From contig JAGAKR010000002.1 in NCBI GenBank assembly GCA_017625535.1, forward strand, positions 1-41,269: DNA of 41,269 nucleotides, given 5' to 3'. The position numbers and the translations under genes are program-made. Below the pieces are notes generated by a model, which had not been told where the DNA came from, made no database searches, and saw only the letters and a program-made list of their open reading frames with translations. Positions 8,692 to 16,669 of this stretch are shown here, piece after piece. This DNA is from Bacteroidales bacterium. GTDB taxonomy: Bacteria > Bacteroidota > Bacteroidia > Bacteroidales > UBA932. Numbering within the stretch: position 1 is the stretch's first letter; every line of letters begins with the position of its first letter.

Positions 8692-9534
8692 TTACAGCAG
8701 CCACTTCTCTTTATATGCAAGAGGCTTGCTGCTTATATTGAAGATTGGAGGTATCTGCGCAGCCTTGAATGCCGAACCGCGTTTGAGTCTCACAATCTTC
8801 TCCACTATCTCTTTGTCTGCACCCTCTGCAATGAGTTCCTCTGGTGTTTTGCCACCCTCCTGCATTGCGTAGAGGGTAGGGTCAAGTATTGAGTAGTCAG
8901 GCAGTGAATCGCTGTCTTTCTGTCCTTCCCTCAATTCTGCCGATGGGGCTTTGGTTATTGTGGATACGGGTATTACAATGCCGTTGCGGTTTATGTAATG
9001 TGCCAGTTCGTAAACTTCACATTTGTACAGGTCTGCAATTACCATTGCCGCACCTGCAAGGTCTCCATAAAGTGTGCCGTATCCGGTGCTCAGTTCACTC
9101 TTGTTTGAGGTGTTGAGCAGCAGTGCCCCGAATTTGTTGGAATAGGCCATAAGGAGCGCGCCCCTTGTCCTTGCCTGAAGGTTCTCTTCAGCCACATTCC
9201 ATTTGTTGTCGGGCCCGAATACAGGTGCCAGTTCCTTCATGAATTTGTTCCATATGCCGGCAATTGGGACAATGTCATATGACATTCCAAGATTCTCGGC
9301 CAAATCCACTGCATCCTGCACAGAATGGACAGTTGAAAAGTCGCTTGGCATAAGGAACCCGTGCACATTTTCTTTTCCAAGGGCCTCAACGGCCAATGCG
9401 GCAACCACCGCAGAATCTATTCCTCCCGACAGTCCCAGGACAACCTTCTTGGCACTGCAGGAATGGACAAAATTGCGCAGTCCCTCCACCAGGGTCCTGT
9501 GTACATTCTCAATTTGTAAATCAGGTGACAACAT
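8692..9534 (-). CDS. nadE: NAD+ synthase, synthetase domain only
   Basis: This 280-residue enzyme adenylates nicotinic acid adenine dinucleotide and amidates it to NAD+, the last step of NAD biosynthesis. The ATP pyrophosphatase P-loop is SGGIDS (residues 36-41). Downstream motifs NTSNKSELSTGYGTLYGD and KAPSAELREGQKD resemble the synthetase half of glutamine-dependent NadE rather than the short E. coli type. There is no N-terminal CN-hydrolase (glutaminase) domain, so it should use free ammonia or a separate glutaminase. The start is the ATG at 9534. A 110-bp inverted-repeat element separates it from prs, which makes a PRPP precursor for the same pathway. Confidence 0.93.
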   Translation of the reverse strand: MLSPDLQIENVHRTLVEGLRNFVHSCSAKKVVLGLSGGIDSAVVAALAVEALGKENVHGFLMPSDFSTVHSVQDAVDLAENLGMSYDIVPIAGIWNKFMKELAPVFGPDNKWNVAEENLQARTRGALLMAYSNKFGALLLNTSNKSELSTGYGTLYGDLAGAAMVIADLYKCEVYELAHYINRNGIVIPVSTITKAPSAELREGQKDSDSLPDYSILDPTLYAMQEGGKTPEELIAEGADKEIVEKIVRLKRGSAFKAAQIPPIFNISSKPLAYKEKWLL

Positions 9535-9561
9535 ATAATTTATGTGTTTGAAATTATAAAT

Positions 9562-9671
9562 GTAAAAGTGTTTTTTAATAGGGGGACCTCATTCGACGGT
9601 TGCGAGTTATCGCTATGCGATGACGAAGCAGAGGAGACTGCGTCGTCCCCCTATTAAAAAAACACTTTTAC
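9562..9671. repeat. 110-bp structured inverted repeat between prs and nadE
   Basis: The left arm (9562-9587) and right arm (9645-9671) are complementary over 26 bases with a single extra A in the right arm. They bracket 57 bases. The core contains a hairpin GTTATCGC-TAT-GCGATGAC (one wobble pair) and a second helix pairing GCAG with CTGC, extended by GAC/GTC across a bulge. There is no U-run after the long stem in either direction, so it is not a simple terminator. It could be a MITE-like element or a structured RNA. Confidence 0.85.
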
Positions 9672-9692
9672 TTATGCAAATTCATAACTCAA

Positions 9693-10643
9693 TTAGAATA
9701 CAAATGAACCGCTGATTGAAGTGTCGGTGTAAACCTTGTTGATGATGTCTGCAAACAGGTCTGCAACAGAAATCACTTTAATCTTTGATGTATCCTGGTC
9801 TTCACGTGCCCTCAATGGAATGGTGTCTGTTACAACAAGTTCGCAAAGTTCCGATTTTGCAATGTTCTCGTATGCGGCACCGCTCAATACAGGGTGGGTT
9901 GCAACGGCCCTTACGCTCAATGCTCCTTTCTCTTTGAGCATATTTGCAGCCTTGCACAATGTACCTGCAGTATCCACCATATCATCTACGATAACCACGT
10001 TTCTTCCTTCAACCTCTCCGATGGCTGTCATTGAACCCACAACATTGGCCCTCTCCCTTGATTTGTGGCATACGATAAGCGGACATCCAAGGATTCTTGA
10101 GTATGCGTTAGCCCTCTTTGCACCTCCCATATCAGGTGCTGCAATTGAGAGATTCTCTATATTGAGGCCTCTGAGGTAGTTGAGGAACAGGCCGCTTGCG
10201 TATACGTGGTCGAAAGGTACATCAAAGAAACCCTGTATCTGGTCTGCGTGGATATCTGCTGTCATAACACGGTCGCAACCTGCTGCGGTAAGCATATTGG
10301 CAACGAGTTTGGCACCGATTGAAACTCTTGGCCTGTCTTTTCTGTCCTGTCTTGCCCATCCGAAGTAAGGCATTACGGCAATCACTTTGTATGCAGATGC
10401 CCTCTTTGCAGCGTCAATCATAAGCAGAAGTTCAAAAAGGTTCTCTACAGGTGGGAATGTAGACTGTACAATGAATACGGTTGCACCCCTTACACTCTCA
10501 TCAAATGCAGGCTGGAATTCGCCGTCACTGAAAACTGTAACGATTGATTGTCCCAAATCCAGTTTCAAGGATTTTGCAATTTTCTCGGCAAGGTAACGTG
10601 AACCTCTGCAAGAGAAAATTTTAATCACGTGATTATGATCCAT
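9693..10643 (-). CDS. prs: ribose-phosphate pyrophosphokinase
   Basis: This 316-residue PRPP synthetase makes phosphoribosyl pyrophosphate from ribose 5-phosphate and ATP, supplying nucleotide, His, Trp and NAD synthesis. It has the usual length. Visible motifs are FSDGEFQPAF near residue 40, the ATP-binding PYFGWARQDRKDRPR around residue 95, DIHADQIQGFF, and the PRPP-binding loop VVIVDDMVDTAGTL near residue 220. It starts at an ATG 10 bases after the engB stop, so the two are very likely co-transcribed. The NAD synthase gene follows after the structured inverted repeat. Confidence 0.98.
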   Translation of the reverse strand: MDHNHVIKIFSCRGSRYLAEKIAKSLKLDLGQSIVTVFSDGEFQPAFDESVRGATVFIVQSTFPPVENLFELLLMIDAAKRASAYKVIAVMPYFGWARQDRKDRPRVSIGAKLVANMLTAAGCDRVMTADIHADQIQGFFDVPFDHVYASGLFLNYLRGLNIENLSIAAPDMGGAKRANAYSRILGCPLIVCHKSRERANVVGSMTAIGEVEGRNVVIVDDMVDTAGTLCKAANMLKEKGALSVRAVATHPVLSGAAYENIAKSELCELVVTDTIPLRAREDQDTSKIKVISVADLFADIINKVYTDTSISGSFVF

Positions 10644-10653
10644 AGTTTAAATT

Positions 10654-11250
10654 TTATAGTGTATTTAAGATAGTTTGTATATAATCAAGCACTTCTTCCC
10701 TTCCGGTGTGTTTTTCGGAAGAGGTTACAAATACAGGTGGAAGTTCTTCCCAGTAGTTGAGCAGTTCCTTCTTGTTCTCTTCAATCTGCTTCTCAAGTGC
10801 ATTTTTTCCAAGTTTGTCTGCCTTTGTGAAGATTATTGAGAACGGGATGCCCGCCGCCCCAAGACTAAGGAGGAACTCAAGGTCTATTTTCTGTATGCTG
10901 TGCCTGCTGTCGAGCAGTACAAACAGAAGCACCATCTCCTGTGATTCATTTATGAACTCGTTTATCATATTGTGCAGTTTTACCCTGCCGGCCTGGGATA
11001 TTTTTGCATATCCGTAGCCTGGAAGGTCTACAAGATACCACGAGTCATTTATGAGGAAATGGTTGACAAGCAAGGTTTTGCCCGGTGTGGAAGATGTCTT
11101 TGCCAGTCCCTTGTGGCTGCACAGGGAATTTATAAGGGAAGATTTGCCCACGTTTGACCTCCCGATAAATGCGAATTCGGGGAGTTTTGCTTTGGGCTTG
11201 TCTTTCAGTTTCTGGCTGCTTCCGGCAAATATGGCCTTGGTTATTTTCAT
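10654..11250 (-). CDS. engB: ribosome biogenesis GTP-binding protein EngB (YsxC/YihA)
   Basis: This 198-residue TrmE-Era-EngA-EngB-family GTPase is involved in late 50S subunit assembly. The G1 motif is GRSNVGKSSLIN, G3 is DLPGYGYAK and G4 is TKADK, all in the expected order. The start is the ATG at 11250 (MKITKAIF); the open frame extends 12 residues further upstream, but those residues are not part of the family and would overlap the promoter region. A good Bacteroidota promoter lies 25-60 bases upstream. It heads the engB-prs-nadE-der run. Confidence 0.96.
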   Translation of the reverse strand: MKITKAIFAGSSQKLKDKPKAKLPEFAFIGRSNVGKSSLINSLCSHKGLAKTSSTPGKTLLVNHFLINDSWYLVDLPGYGYAKISQAGRVKLHNMINEFINESQEMVLLFVLLDSRHSIQKIDLEFLLSLGAAGIPFSIIFTKADKLGKNALEKQIEENKKELLNYWEELPPVFVTSSEKHTGREEVLDYIQTILNTL

Positions 11251-11275
11251 CTCAATTTGTTCCTGTATCAGATGA

Positions 11276-11307
11276 CAAATGTACAATTTTTTTGTACCTT
11301 GTGCAAA
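11276..11307 (-). promoter_or_regulatory. engB promoter (TTTG-N20-TACATTTG)
   Basis: On the minus strand the -33 TTTG (11307-11304) and the -7 TACATTTG (11283-11276) are separated by 20 bases. This matches the Bacteroidota primary sigma consensus. A perfect dyad GTACAA-N5-TTGTAC (11281-11297) overlaps the spacer and could be an operator. Confidence 0.65.
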
Positions 11308-11320
11308 AATCTGAGAGAGA

Positions 11321-12517
11321 ATGGAAGAGAAGATATCATTGCTTGAACTTCAGGAGAGGATCAGGCGCGGAATTGAGGGGGCCGTACCGCATCAGGTGTG
11401 GATAACGGCAGAGATTGGGGAGATAAAGAACCATCCCAGCGGACATTGTTACCTTGATCTTGTTGATTACAAGGAGGGGGAGAGGGGAGTGGCGGCCAAG
11501 GCCAGGAGTGTGATATGGAGTTCTGCCTGGAGGATGCTGCAGCCATATTTTCTGAGTGCTGCAGGTGTGCCGCTTTCAAAGGGGCTGAATGTGCTGCTCA
11601 AGGTCCAGGCAAACTTTTCTGCAGTTTACGGGTTGTCATTGAATATACTGGATATAGATCCGTCGTTTACGGTGGGTGAACTGGAACTCAGGAGGCAGCA
11701 GACCATAAAGAGGCTGCAGCAGGAGGGGTGTATGGAGATGAATGCCCAGTTGCAGTTGTCTCCGCTGCCAAGGAGAATTGCGGTTATATCTTCTGCAACT
11801 GCGGCAGGATACAGGGATTTTATGAACCATCTGCACAAGAATGAGTACGGGTTCCGTTTTTCAACAGAACTTTTCCCTGCCCAGATGCAGGGACAGGAGG
11901 CTCCGGAAAGCATAATAGTGGCTCTTGACAAAATTGCGGAAAGGGAGGGGGAGTTTGATGTTGTGGCAATCCTCAGAGGGGGTGGGGCGGCTATGGACCT
12001 GCTCTGTTTTGATGATTATTCCCTGGCGGTTAACATTGCACAGTTCCCGCTTCCGGTTATAACCGGTATAGGACACGACCACGATTACCACATTGCCGAT
12101 ATGGTTGCCAACACCTGGCTGAAGACACCTACTGCTGTGGCGGATTATTTTGTGGATATTTTTGTGCAGCAGGAGCAGTATCTGATGCATTTGTTTCAAA
12201 GAATTTCACTAACTTTAGCACATAAAATCTCTACAGAAAGGCATCGCCTGCTCACTCTTCACAATACACTTGTCCAGAATGTGGCAAACCTGCTTTCCTG
12301 CAGAAGACAGCAGCTGGAAATGTTGCGGCTCAAGGTTGAGGCTGCAGATCCGGCCAGGATTCTGGGCAGCGGCTTTGCCATTGTTGCTGTTGGGGGAAGA
12401 AGGGCCGGTGCTGAGGACATTGTTGAGGGGGCAAGGGTGAAGATGGTGCTTGGTGACGGGGAGGTTGAATTTGTTGTAGGGGAAATTGTCGGGAAGAAGG
12501 TTTTTAAGGAGAAATGA
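11321..12517 (+). CDS. xseA: exodeoxyribonuclease VII large subunit
   Basis: This 398-residue catalytic subunit of exonuclease VII degrades single-stranded DNA in both directions. The N-terminal OB-fold (residues about 10-105) contains VWITAEIGEIKNHPSGHCYLDL. The nuclease domain has PRRIAVISSATAAGYRDFM, AILRGGGAAMDLLCFDD and TGIGHDHDYHIADMVA. A helical region and the GFAIV segment near the C-terminus complete the family pattern. The length is typical for Bacteroidetes. It starts 70 bases from the divergent engB start. xseB follows after 3 bases. Confidence 0.97.
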   Translation: MEEKISLLELQERIRRGIEGAVPHQVWITAEIGEIKNHPSGHCYLDLVDYKEGERGVAAKARSVIWSSAWRMLQPYFLSAAGVPLSKGLNVLLKVQANFSAVYGLSLNILDIDPSFTVGELELRRQQTIKRLQQEGCMEMNAQLQLSPLPRRIAVISSATAAGYRDFMNHLHKNEYGFRFSTELFPAQMQGQEAPESIIVALDKIAEREGEFDVVAILRGGGAAMDLLCFDDYSLAVNIAQFPLPVITGIGHDHDYHIADMVANTWLKTPTAVADYFVDIFVQQEQYLMHLFQRISLTLAHKISTERHRLLTLHNTLVQNVANLLSCRRQQLEMLRLKVEAADPARILGSGFAIVAVGGRRAGAEDIVEGARVKMVLGDGEVEFVVGEIVGKKVFKEK

Positions 12518-12520
12518 TTT

Positions 12521-12718
12521 ATGGAGAAGAAAATGACATATGAGGAGGCTTTGGCTGAACTGCAGCAGTTGGTTGGGGTGATTGAGGCGCCTGATGCCCA
12601 GATTGCAGGGATTGGAAAGGAATTGAAAAGGGCTATGGAGCTGATAGAGTTCTGTAAAAAGGAACTGGACGGTTATGAAAAGGATTTCAATACTATATTA
12701 AATAAGGAGCAGTTATGA
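12521..12718 (+). CDS. xseB: exodeoxyribonuclease VII small subunit
   Basis: This 65-residue helical subunit of exonuclease VII has the family start MTYEEALAELQQLV and a second helix rich in charged residues. It binds XseA. It follows xseA by 3 bases. Its stop overlaps the glgB start as ATGA, with AAGGAG 6 bases ahead of that ATG, so glgB may be translationally coupled to it. Confidence 0.93.
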   Translation: MEKKMTYEEALAELQQLVGVIEAPDAQIAGIGKELKRAMELIEFCKKELDGYEKDFNTILNKEQL

Positions 12719-14694
12719 TTTTTGATAATGATACCTATTTGGAGCCGTTCAAAAAGGCTATTTTGGGAAGACACGAGAGATATCTTATAAGGAGGGGGGA
12801 GATTGCGGGCCATGGCGGCAGAATTGCGGATGCGGTAAACAATCATCTGTTTTATGGAGTTCACAGGGTTGGTGACAATTGGGTGTTCAGGGAGTGGGCT
12901 CCAAATGCAACTTCTATCTATATAAAGGGAGATTTCAACAACTGGGAGGTCTCTCCGGGTTACAGGATGACAAACAAGGGGGGAGGAATCTGGGAACTTG
13001 TGCTTCCAAAGAAGTTTGTAAAGCATGGGGATCTGTTCAGGCTCCATATCCGCTGGAACGGCGGTGAGGGTGACAGGCTCCCTTCATATGCAACACGTTG
13101 CGTGCAGGATCCACGCACCAAACTTTTCTCTGCGCAGGTGTGGGCCCCTTCAAGAGCTTACAAATGGAAGAATCCGCGTGCTCCAAAGGTGGAGAATCCA
13201 CTTATTTATGAGACACATATTGGAATGGCAGGTGAGGAACTGGCTGTTGCAACATTCAAGGATTTTACAAAAAATGTGCTTCCGAGGATTGCCAAACTGG
13301 GTTACAATACAATTCAGGTGATGGCTTTGCAGGAGCACCCTTATTACGGCTCGTTCGGATACCAGGTTTCAAATTTCTTTGCCCTGAGTTCCCGTTTTGG
13401 TACTCCGGAGGAGTTCAAGGAACTGGTTGACAAGGCGCACAAACTGGGAATTGCCGTAATTATGGATATAGTGCATTCGCACGCAGTTAAGAATGAACTT
13501 GAGGGTTTGAGCAATTTTGACGGCTCAAGCACACTATATTTCCATGCCGGTGAAAAAGGTGAGCATCCTGCCTGGGATACAAGGTGCTTTGATTACGGCA
13601 AGGATGAAACATTGTATTTCCTCCTTTCAAACTGCAAATACTGGATGGAGGAGTATAACCTGGACGGTTTCCGCTTTGACGGCATAACCAGTATGCTTTA
13701 TTGGGACCATGGTCTGGGACGTGCATTTGGCGGGTATGAGGATTATTTCAATCCTAATGTGGATGTGGATGCCCTTGTATATCTGGGCCTTGCAAATGAG
13801 ATGATTAAGGAGATACACCCGGATGCCTTTACAATTGCGGAGGATATGAGCGGAATGCCCGGGCTTGCAGCACCCGTATCGGAAGGTGGCTGGGGCTTTG
13901 ACTACAGGATGAGCATGGGTGTTCCCGACAATTGGATAAAATGGATTAAGGAGGTTCCCGACGAAAAATGGAATGTGTGCGATATGTGGTGGCAGCTTAC
14001 CAACAAGAGGGCAGATGAGAAGACAGTGAGTTATGCGGAGTGCCACGACCAGGCGATGGTGGGAGACAAGACCATCATCTTCCGCCTGATGGATGCCCTT
14101 ATGTACACCCATATGGATTTGGGAATGCAGAGCCTGGAGGTTGACAGGGCAATTGCACTGCACAAGATGATAAGGCTGGTTACAATTGCAACTGCAGGAA
14201 ACGGATACCTGAACTTTATGGGAAATGAGTTCGGACATCCGGAGTGGATAGATTTCCCAAGGGAGGGGAACAACTGGTCGCACGCATATGCCAGAAGGCA
14301 GTGGAGCCTGGCGGACAGCCCGTTCCTCAGGTACGGCAAACTGCTTGAGTTTGACAAGAAGATGATTCATCTGTTCAGGGAAGGAGAGATACTGTCGCAG
14401 CCGCCTGTTTCAATCTATAATGATGAACCAAGGCAGATTATGGTTCTGGAGAGGAACGGATATGTGTTTGTGTTCAACTTCAGCCCGTCTGAATCTTACA
14501 AGGATTATAGGGTGAATATCTTTGGAGGGGAGTATTCTGTGGTGCTGGATACAGACTGGAAAGAATTCAACGGATTTGGCAGAAACAGGAAAAAGCAGGT
14601 GCATTATACGCAGGAGGACAGCCAGGGCACGTTTTTGCAGCTTTACCTCCCTGCCAGGAGTGCGTTTGTGCTTAAACGTAAATTAGTTAAATAA
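12715..14694 (+). CDS. glgB: 1,4-alpha-glucan branching enzyme (GH13_8, eukaryote-like)
   Basis: This 659-residue branching enzyme forms alpha-1,6 branches in glycogen. An N-terminal CBM48 domain (WVFREWAPNATSIYIKGDFNNW, about residues 57-80) precedes the GH13 barrel. Catalytic residues visible in the sequence are the nucleophile D322 (GFRFD), the acid/base E376 (IAEDMSG) and H444-D445 (AECHDQ). A C-terminal all-beta domain ends the protein. The length and motifs fit the GH13_8 type found in eukaryotes and Bacteroidetes rather than the longer proteobacterial GlgB. It begins inside the xseB stop codon (ATGA overlap) and heads the glycogen gene set, followed by the debranching enzyme after 42 bases. 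Confidence 0.95.
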   Translation: MIFDNDTYLEPFKKAILGRHERYLIRRGEIAGHGGRIADAVNNHLFYGVHRVGDNWVFREWAPNATSIYIKGDFNNWEVSPGYRMTNKGGGIWELVLPKKFVKHGDLFRLHIRWNGGEGDRLPSYATRCVQDPRTKLFSAQVWAPSRAYKWKNPRAPKVENPLIYETHIGMAGEELAVATFKDFTKNVLPRIAKLGYNTIQVMALQEHPYYGSFGYQVSNFFALSSRFGTPEEFKELVDKAHKLGIAVIMDIVHSHAVKNELEGLSNFDGSSTLYFHAGEKGEHPAWDTRCFDYGKDETLYFLLSNCKYWMEEYNLDGFRFDGITSMLYWDHGLGRAFGGYEDYFNPNVDVDALVYLGLANEMIKEIHPDAFTIAEDMSGMPGLAAPVSEGGWGFDYRMSMGVPDNWIKWIKEVPDEKWNVCDMWWQLTNKRADEKTVSYAECHDQAMVGDKTIIFRLMDALMYTHMDLGMQSLEVDRAIALHKMIRLVTIATAGNGYLNFMGNEFGHPEWIDFPREGNNWSHAYARRQWSLADSPFLRYGKLLEFDKKMIHLFREGEILSQPPVSIYNDEPRQIMVLERNGYVFVFNFSPSESYKDYRVNIFGGEYSVVLDTDWKEFNGFGRNRKKQVHYTQEDSQGTFLQLYLPARSAFVLKRKLVK

Positions 14695-14736
14695 AAAAAA
14701 ATGTTGTAATTTCGCGCGCAAAATACTTTCATTACA

Positions 14737-16665
14737 ATGGCATACTTGGAATTTAACAAAGAGGAGCTGGTTAATCTTGAATATTCTTTGGAACGTGAAA
14801 TCCTGCTCAGCAACAGGGCCGGAGGCTACGTGAACACCACAATCGTTGGCTGTAACACCAGAAAATACCACGGATTGCTGGTTGTTCCTATTGAGAATTT
14901 TGGAGGTGACAAGCATATCCTCCTTTCAACTTTACACGAGTCTCTGATCCAGCACGGGCAGAGCTTTAACTTGGGCATTACTTCATACGGCGATGTTTAC
15001 GAGCCAAGGGGCCACAAGTACATTGTTGACTTTGAGATGGACTATGCCTCAACAATCACATACAGGGTTGGAGGAATGAAGTTCAGCAAGACAATAATGT
15101 TCCTTAGAGATACAGAAGAGGTTTTGGTGAAATATACCCTTCTTGAGGCACATTCACCTACAACCCTAAGAATAAAACCGTTCCTGGCATACAGGAACAT
15201 CCACGCCCTCACAGCGGCTAATACAAATGCAAACACCAGATACACAGCAGTGGACAATGGTGTTGCTTTCAATATGTATGCAGGTTTCCCTACACTTAAC
15301 CTGCAGTTGAACAAGAAGAATGACTGGATTGCTTCTCCAGACTGGTACAAGGGTGTAGTTTACAAGGAGGAGAGCAGAAGAGGATTCGAGTGCAAGGAGG
15401 ATCTTTTTGTTCCCGGTTATTTTGAACTCCCTATAAAGAAAGGTGAGAGCATCATCCTTTCTGCCTCTACAGGTGAGGCTGTCCCTTCAAAATCATTGAA
15501 GACAAGGTTTGAGAGGGAGGTTATGAAGAGGGACAATACAAGAAGCAATTATGATGCGTGCTTGAAACTTGCAGCAGGCCAGTTCCTTATAAAGCATGCC
15601 GGAGAATATAGCGTATGTTCTGGCTATTCTTGGGATTATGAGAGCCTTAGGGAGTCTTTCATTGCGCTTCCGGGACTTACCCTGTACAATGACGGGGATG
15701 CTGAGAGGTTTGAGAAGGTGATTGACAGCACAATCAAGCGCCACAGGGATGCGATGTTGTGTGAGTCTGACTGCCCTGACAGCGGATTGTGGTTCATAAG
15801 GGCAATCCAGCAGTATGTTGATTATGGTGCAGATGCTTCTGCAGTATGGAAGAAATACGGAAAATGGCTTGTTGACATAATAGAATCATTCCTTGGCAAT
15901 TGCAGGCCAAGTGTGCATCTTCACGAGAACGGTCTTTTGTGGGCACAGAAATATGGTGTTGCACTTACCTGGATGAATACATATGTAGATGGTAGTCCTG
16001 TCAGCGAAAGACCTGGTTATCAGGTTGAGGTGAATGCCTTGTGGTACAATGCCCTCTGCTTTGTGAGGGATCTTGACCTCAAGTTCGGAAAGGGCAAGCT
16101 TGTACAGAAGACAGATTCAATTATCGGGAAGATAAGGGAGAATTATACAAAAGTGTTCTGGTGCGAAGAGAGGAACCATCTTGCAGATTATGTAGATGAG
16201 CACGGCCAGAATGTCTTTACAAGGCCTAACCAGTTGATGGCGTGCTGCGTGAAGTACTCTCCGCTTGATGACGAGACTAAGATGGCAGTGCTTACTGCAG
16301 TGAAGAAGGAGCTCCTTACTGTAAGGGGTATAAGGTCTTTGTCTCCAAAGAACCCTCTGTACAGAGGTGTGTATGAGGGAGACCAGGGCAGCAGGGATAT
16401 TGCCCACTTCAACGGATGTGCATTCCCTTGGCTGCTTACACCTTATATTGAGGCAAATCTTGCACTTACAGGCAAGAGCTTTGTAAAGAAGGCAAAAGAG
16501 ATGCTTGAGGCATTTGAAGAGGATATGGAGATCCACGGCATTGGTTCGGTTGCCGAGATTTATGACGGTGACCCTTCTCACAGACCTCACGGTTGTATCT
16601 CATCTGCAATAAGCGTGGCAGAGATTGTAAGAGGTAAGAGCATTTTAAACAGGATTAAAAAGTAA
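14737..16665 (+). CDS. glycogen debranching enzyme (amylo-alpha-1,6-glucosidase)
   Basis: This 642-residue enzyme has the N-terminal glycogen-debranching domain (ILLSNRAGGYVNTTIVGCNTRKYHGLLV at residues about 20-50) and a C-terminal (alpha/alpha)6 GDE domain of the GH133 type. The second includes YSWDYESLRESFIALPGL, DSGLWFIRAIQQYVDYG and HGCISSAISVAE. It removes alpha-1,6-linked glucose left after phosphorolysis of glycogen branches. The ATG at 14737 follows a short AT-rich gap containing TAATTTCG, a near match to the -7 consensus, so a secondary promoter is possible. The GT4 gene follows after 4 bases. Confidence 0.94.
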   Translation: MAYLEFNKEELVNLEYSLEREILLSNRAGGYVNTTIVGCNTRKYHGLLVVPIENFGGDKHILLSTLHESLIQHGQSFNLGITSYGDVYEPRGHKYIVDFEMDYASTITYRVGGMKFSKTIMFLRDTEEVLVKYTLLEAHSPTTLRIKPFLAYRNIHALTAANTNANTRYTAVDNGVAFNMYAGFPTLNLQLNKKNDWIASPDWYKGVVYKEESRRGFECKEDLFVPGYFELPIKKGESIILSASTGEAVPSKSLKTRFEREVMKRDNTRSNYDACLKLAAGQFLIKHAGEYSVCSGYSWDYESLRESFIALPGLTLYNDGDAERFEKVIDSTIKRHRDAMLCESDCPDSGLWFIRAIQQYVDYGADASAVWKKYGKWLVDIIESFLGNCRPSVHLHENGLLWAQKYGVALTWMNTYVDGSPVSERPGYQVEVNALWYNALCFVRDLDLKFGKGKLVQKTDSIIGKIRENYTKVFWCEERNHLADYVDEHGQNVFTRPNQLMACCVKYSPLDDETKMAVLTAVKKELLTVRGIRSLSPKNPLYRGVYEGDQGSRDIAHFNGCAFPWLLTPYIEANLALTGKSFVKKAKEMLEAFEEDMEIHGIGSVAEIYDGDPSHRPHGCISSAISVAEIVRGKSILNRIKK

Positions 16666-16669
16666 AGAG

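Noticed and set aside
9562-9671. The inverted repeat as a tRNA or tmRNA gene
   Set aside because: The core has hairpins, but there is no T-loop sequence, no anticodon arm of proper length and no 7-bp acceptor stem; the closing stem is 26 bp.
13627-14370. A 247-codon open frame on the minus strand inside the branching enzyme gene
   Set aside because: It lies fully antisense to a well-supported gene, has no family motifs, and its composition is what the complement of glgB would give.
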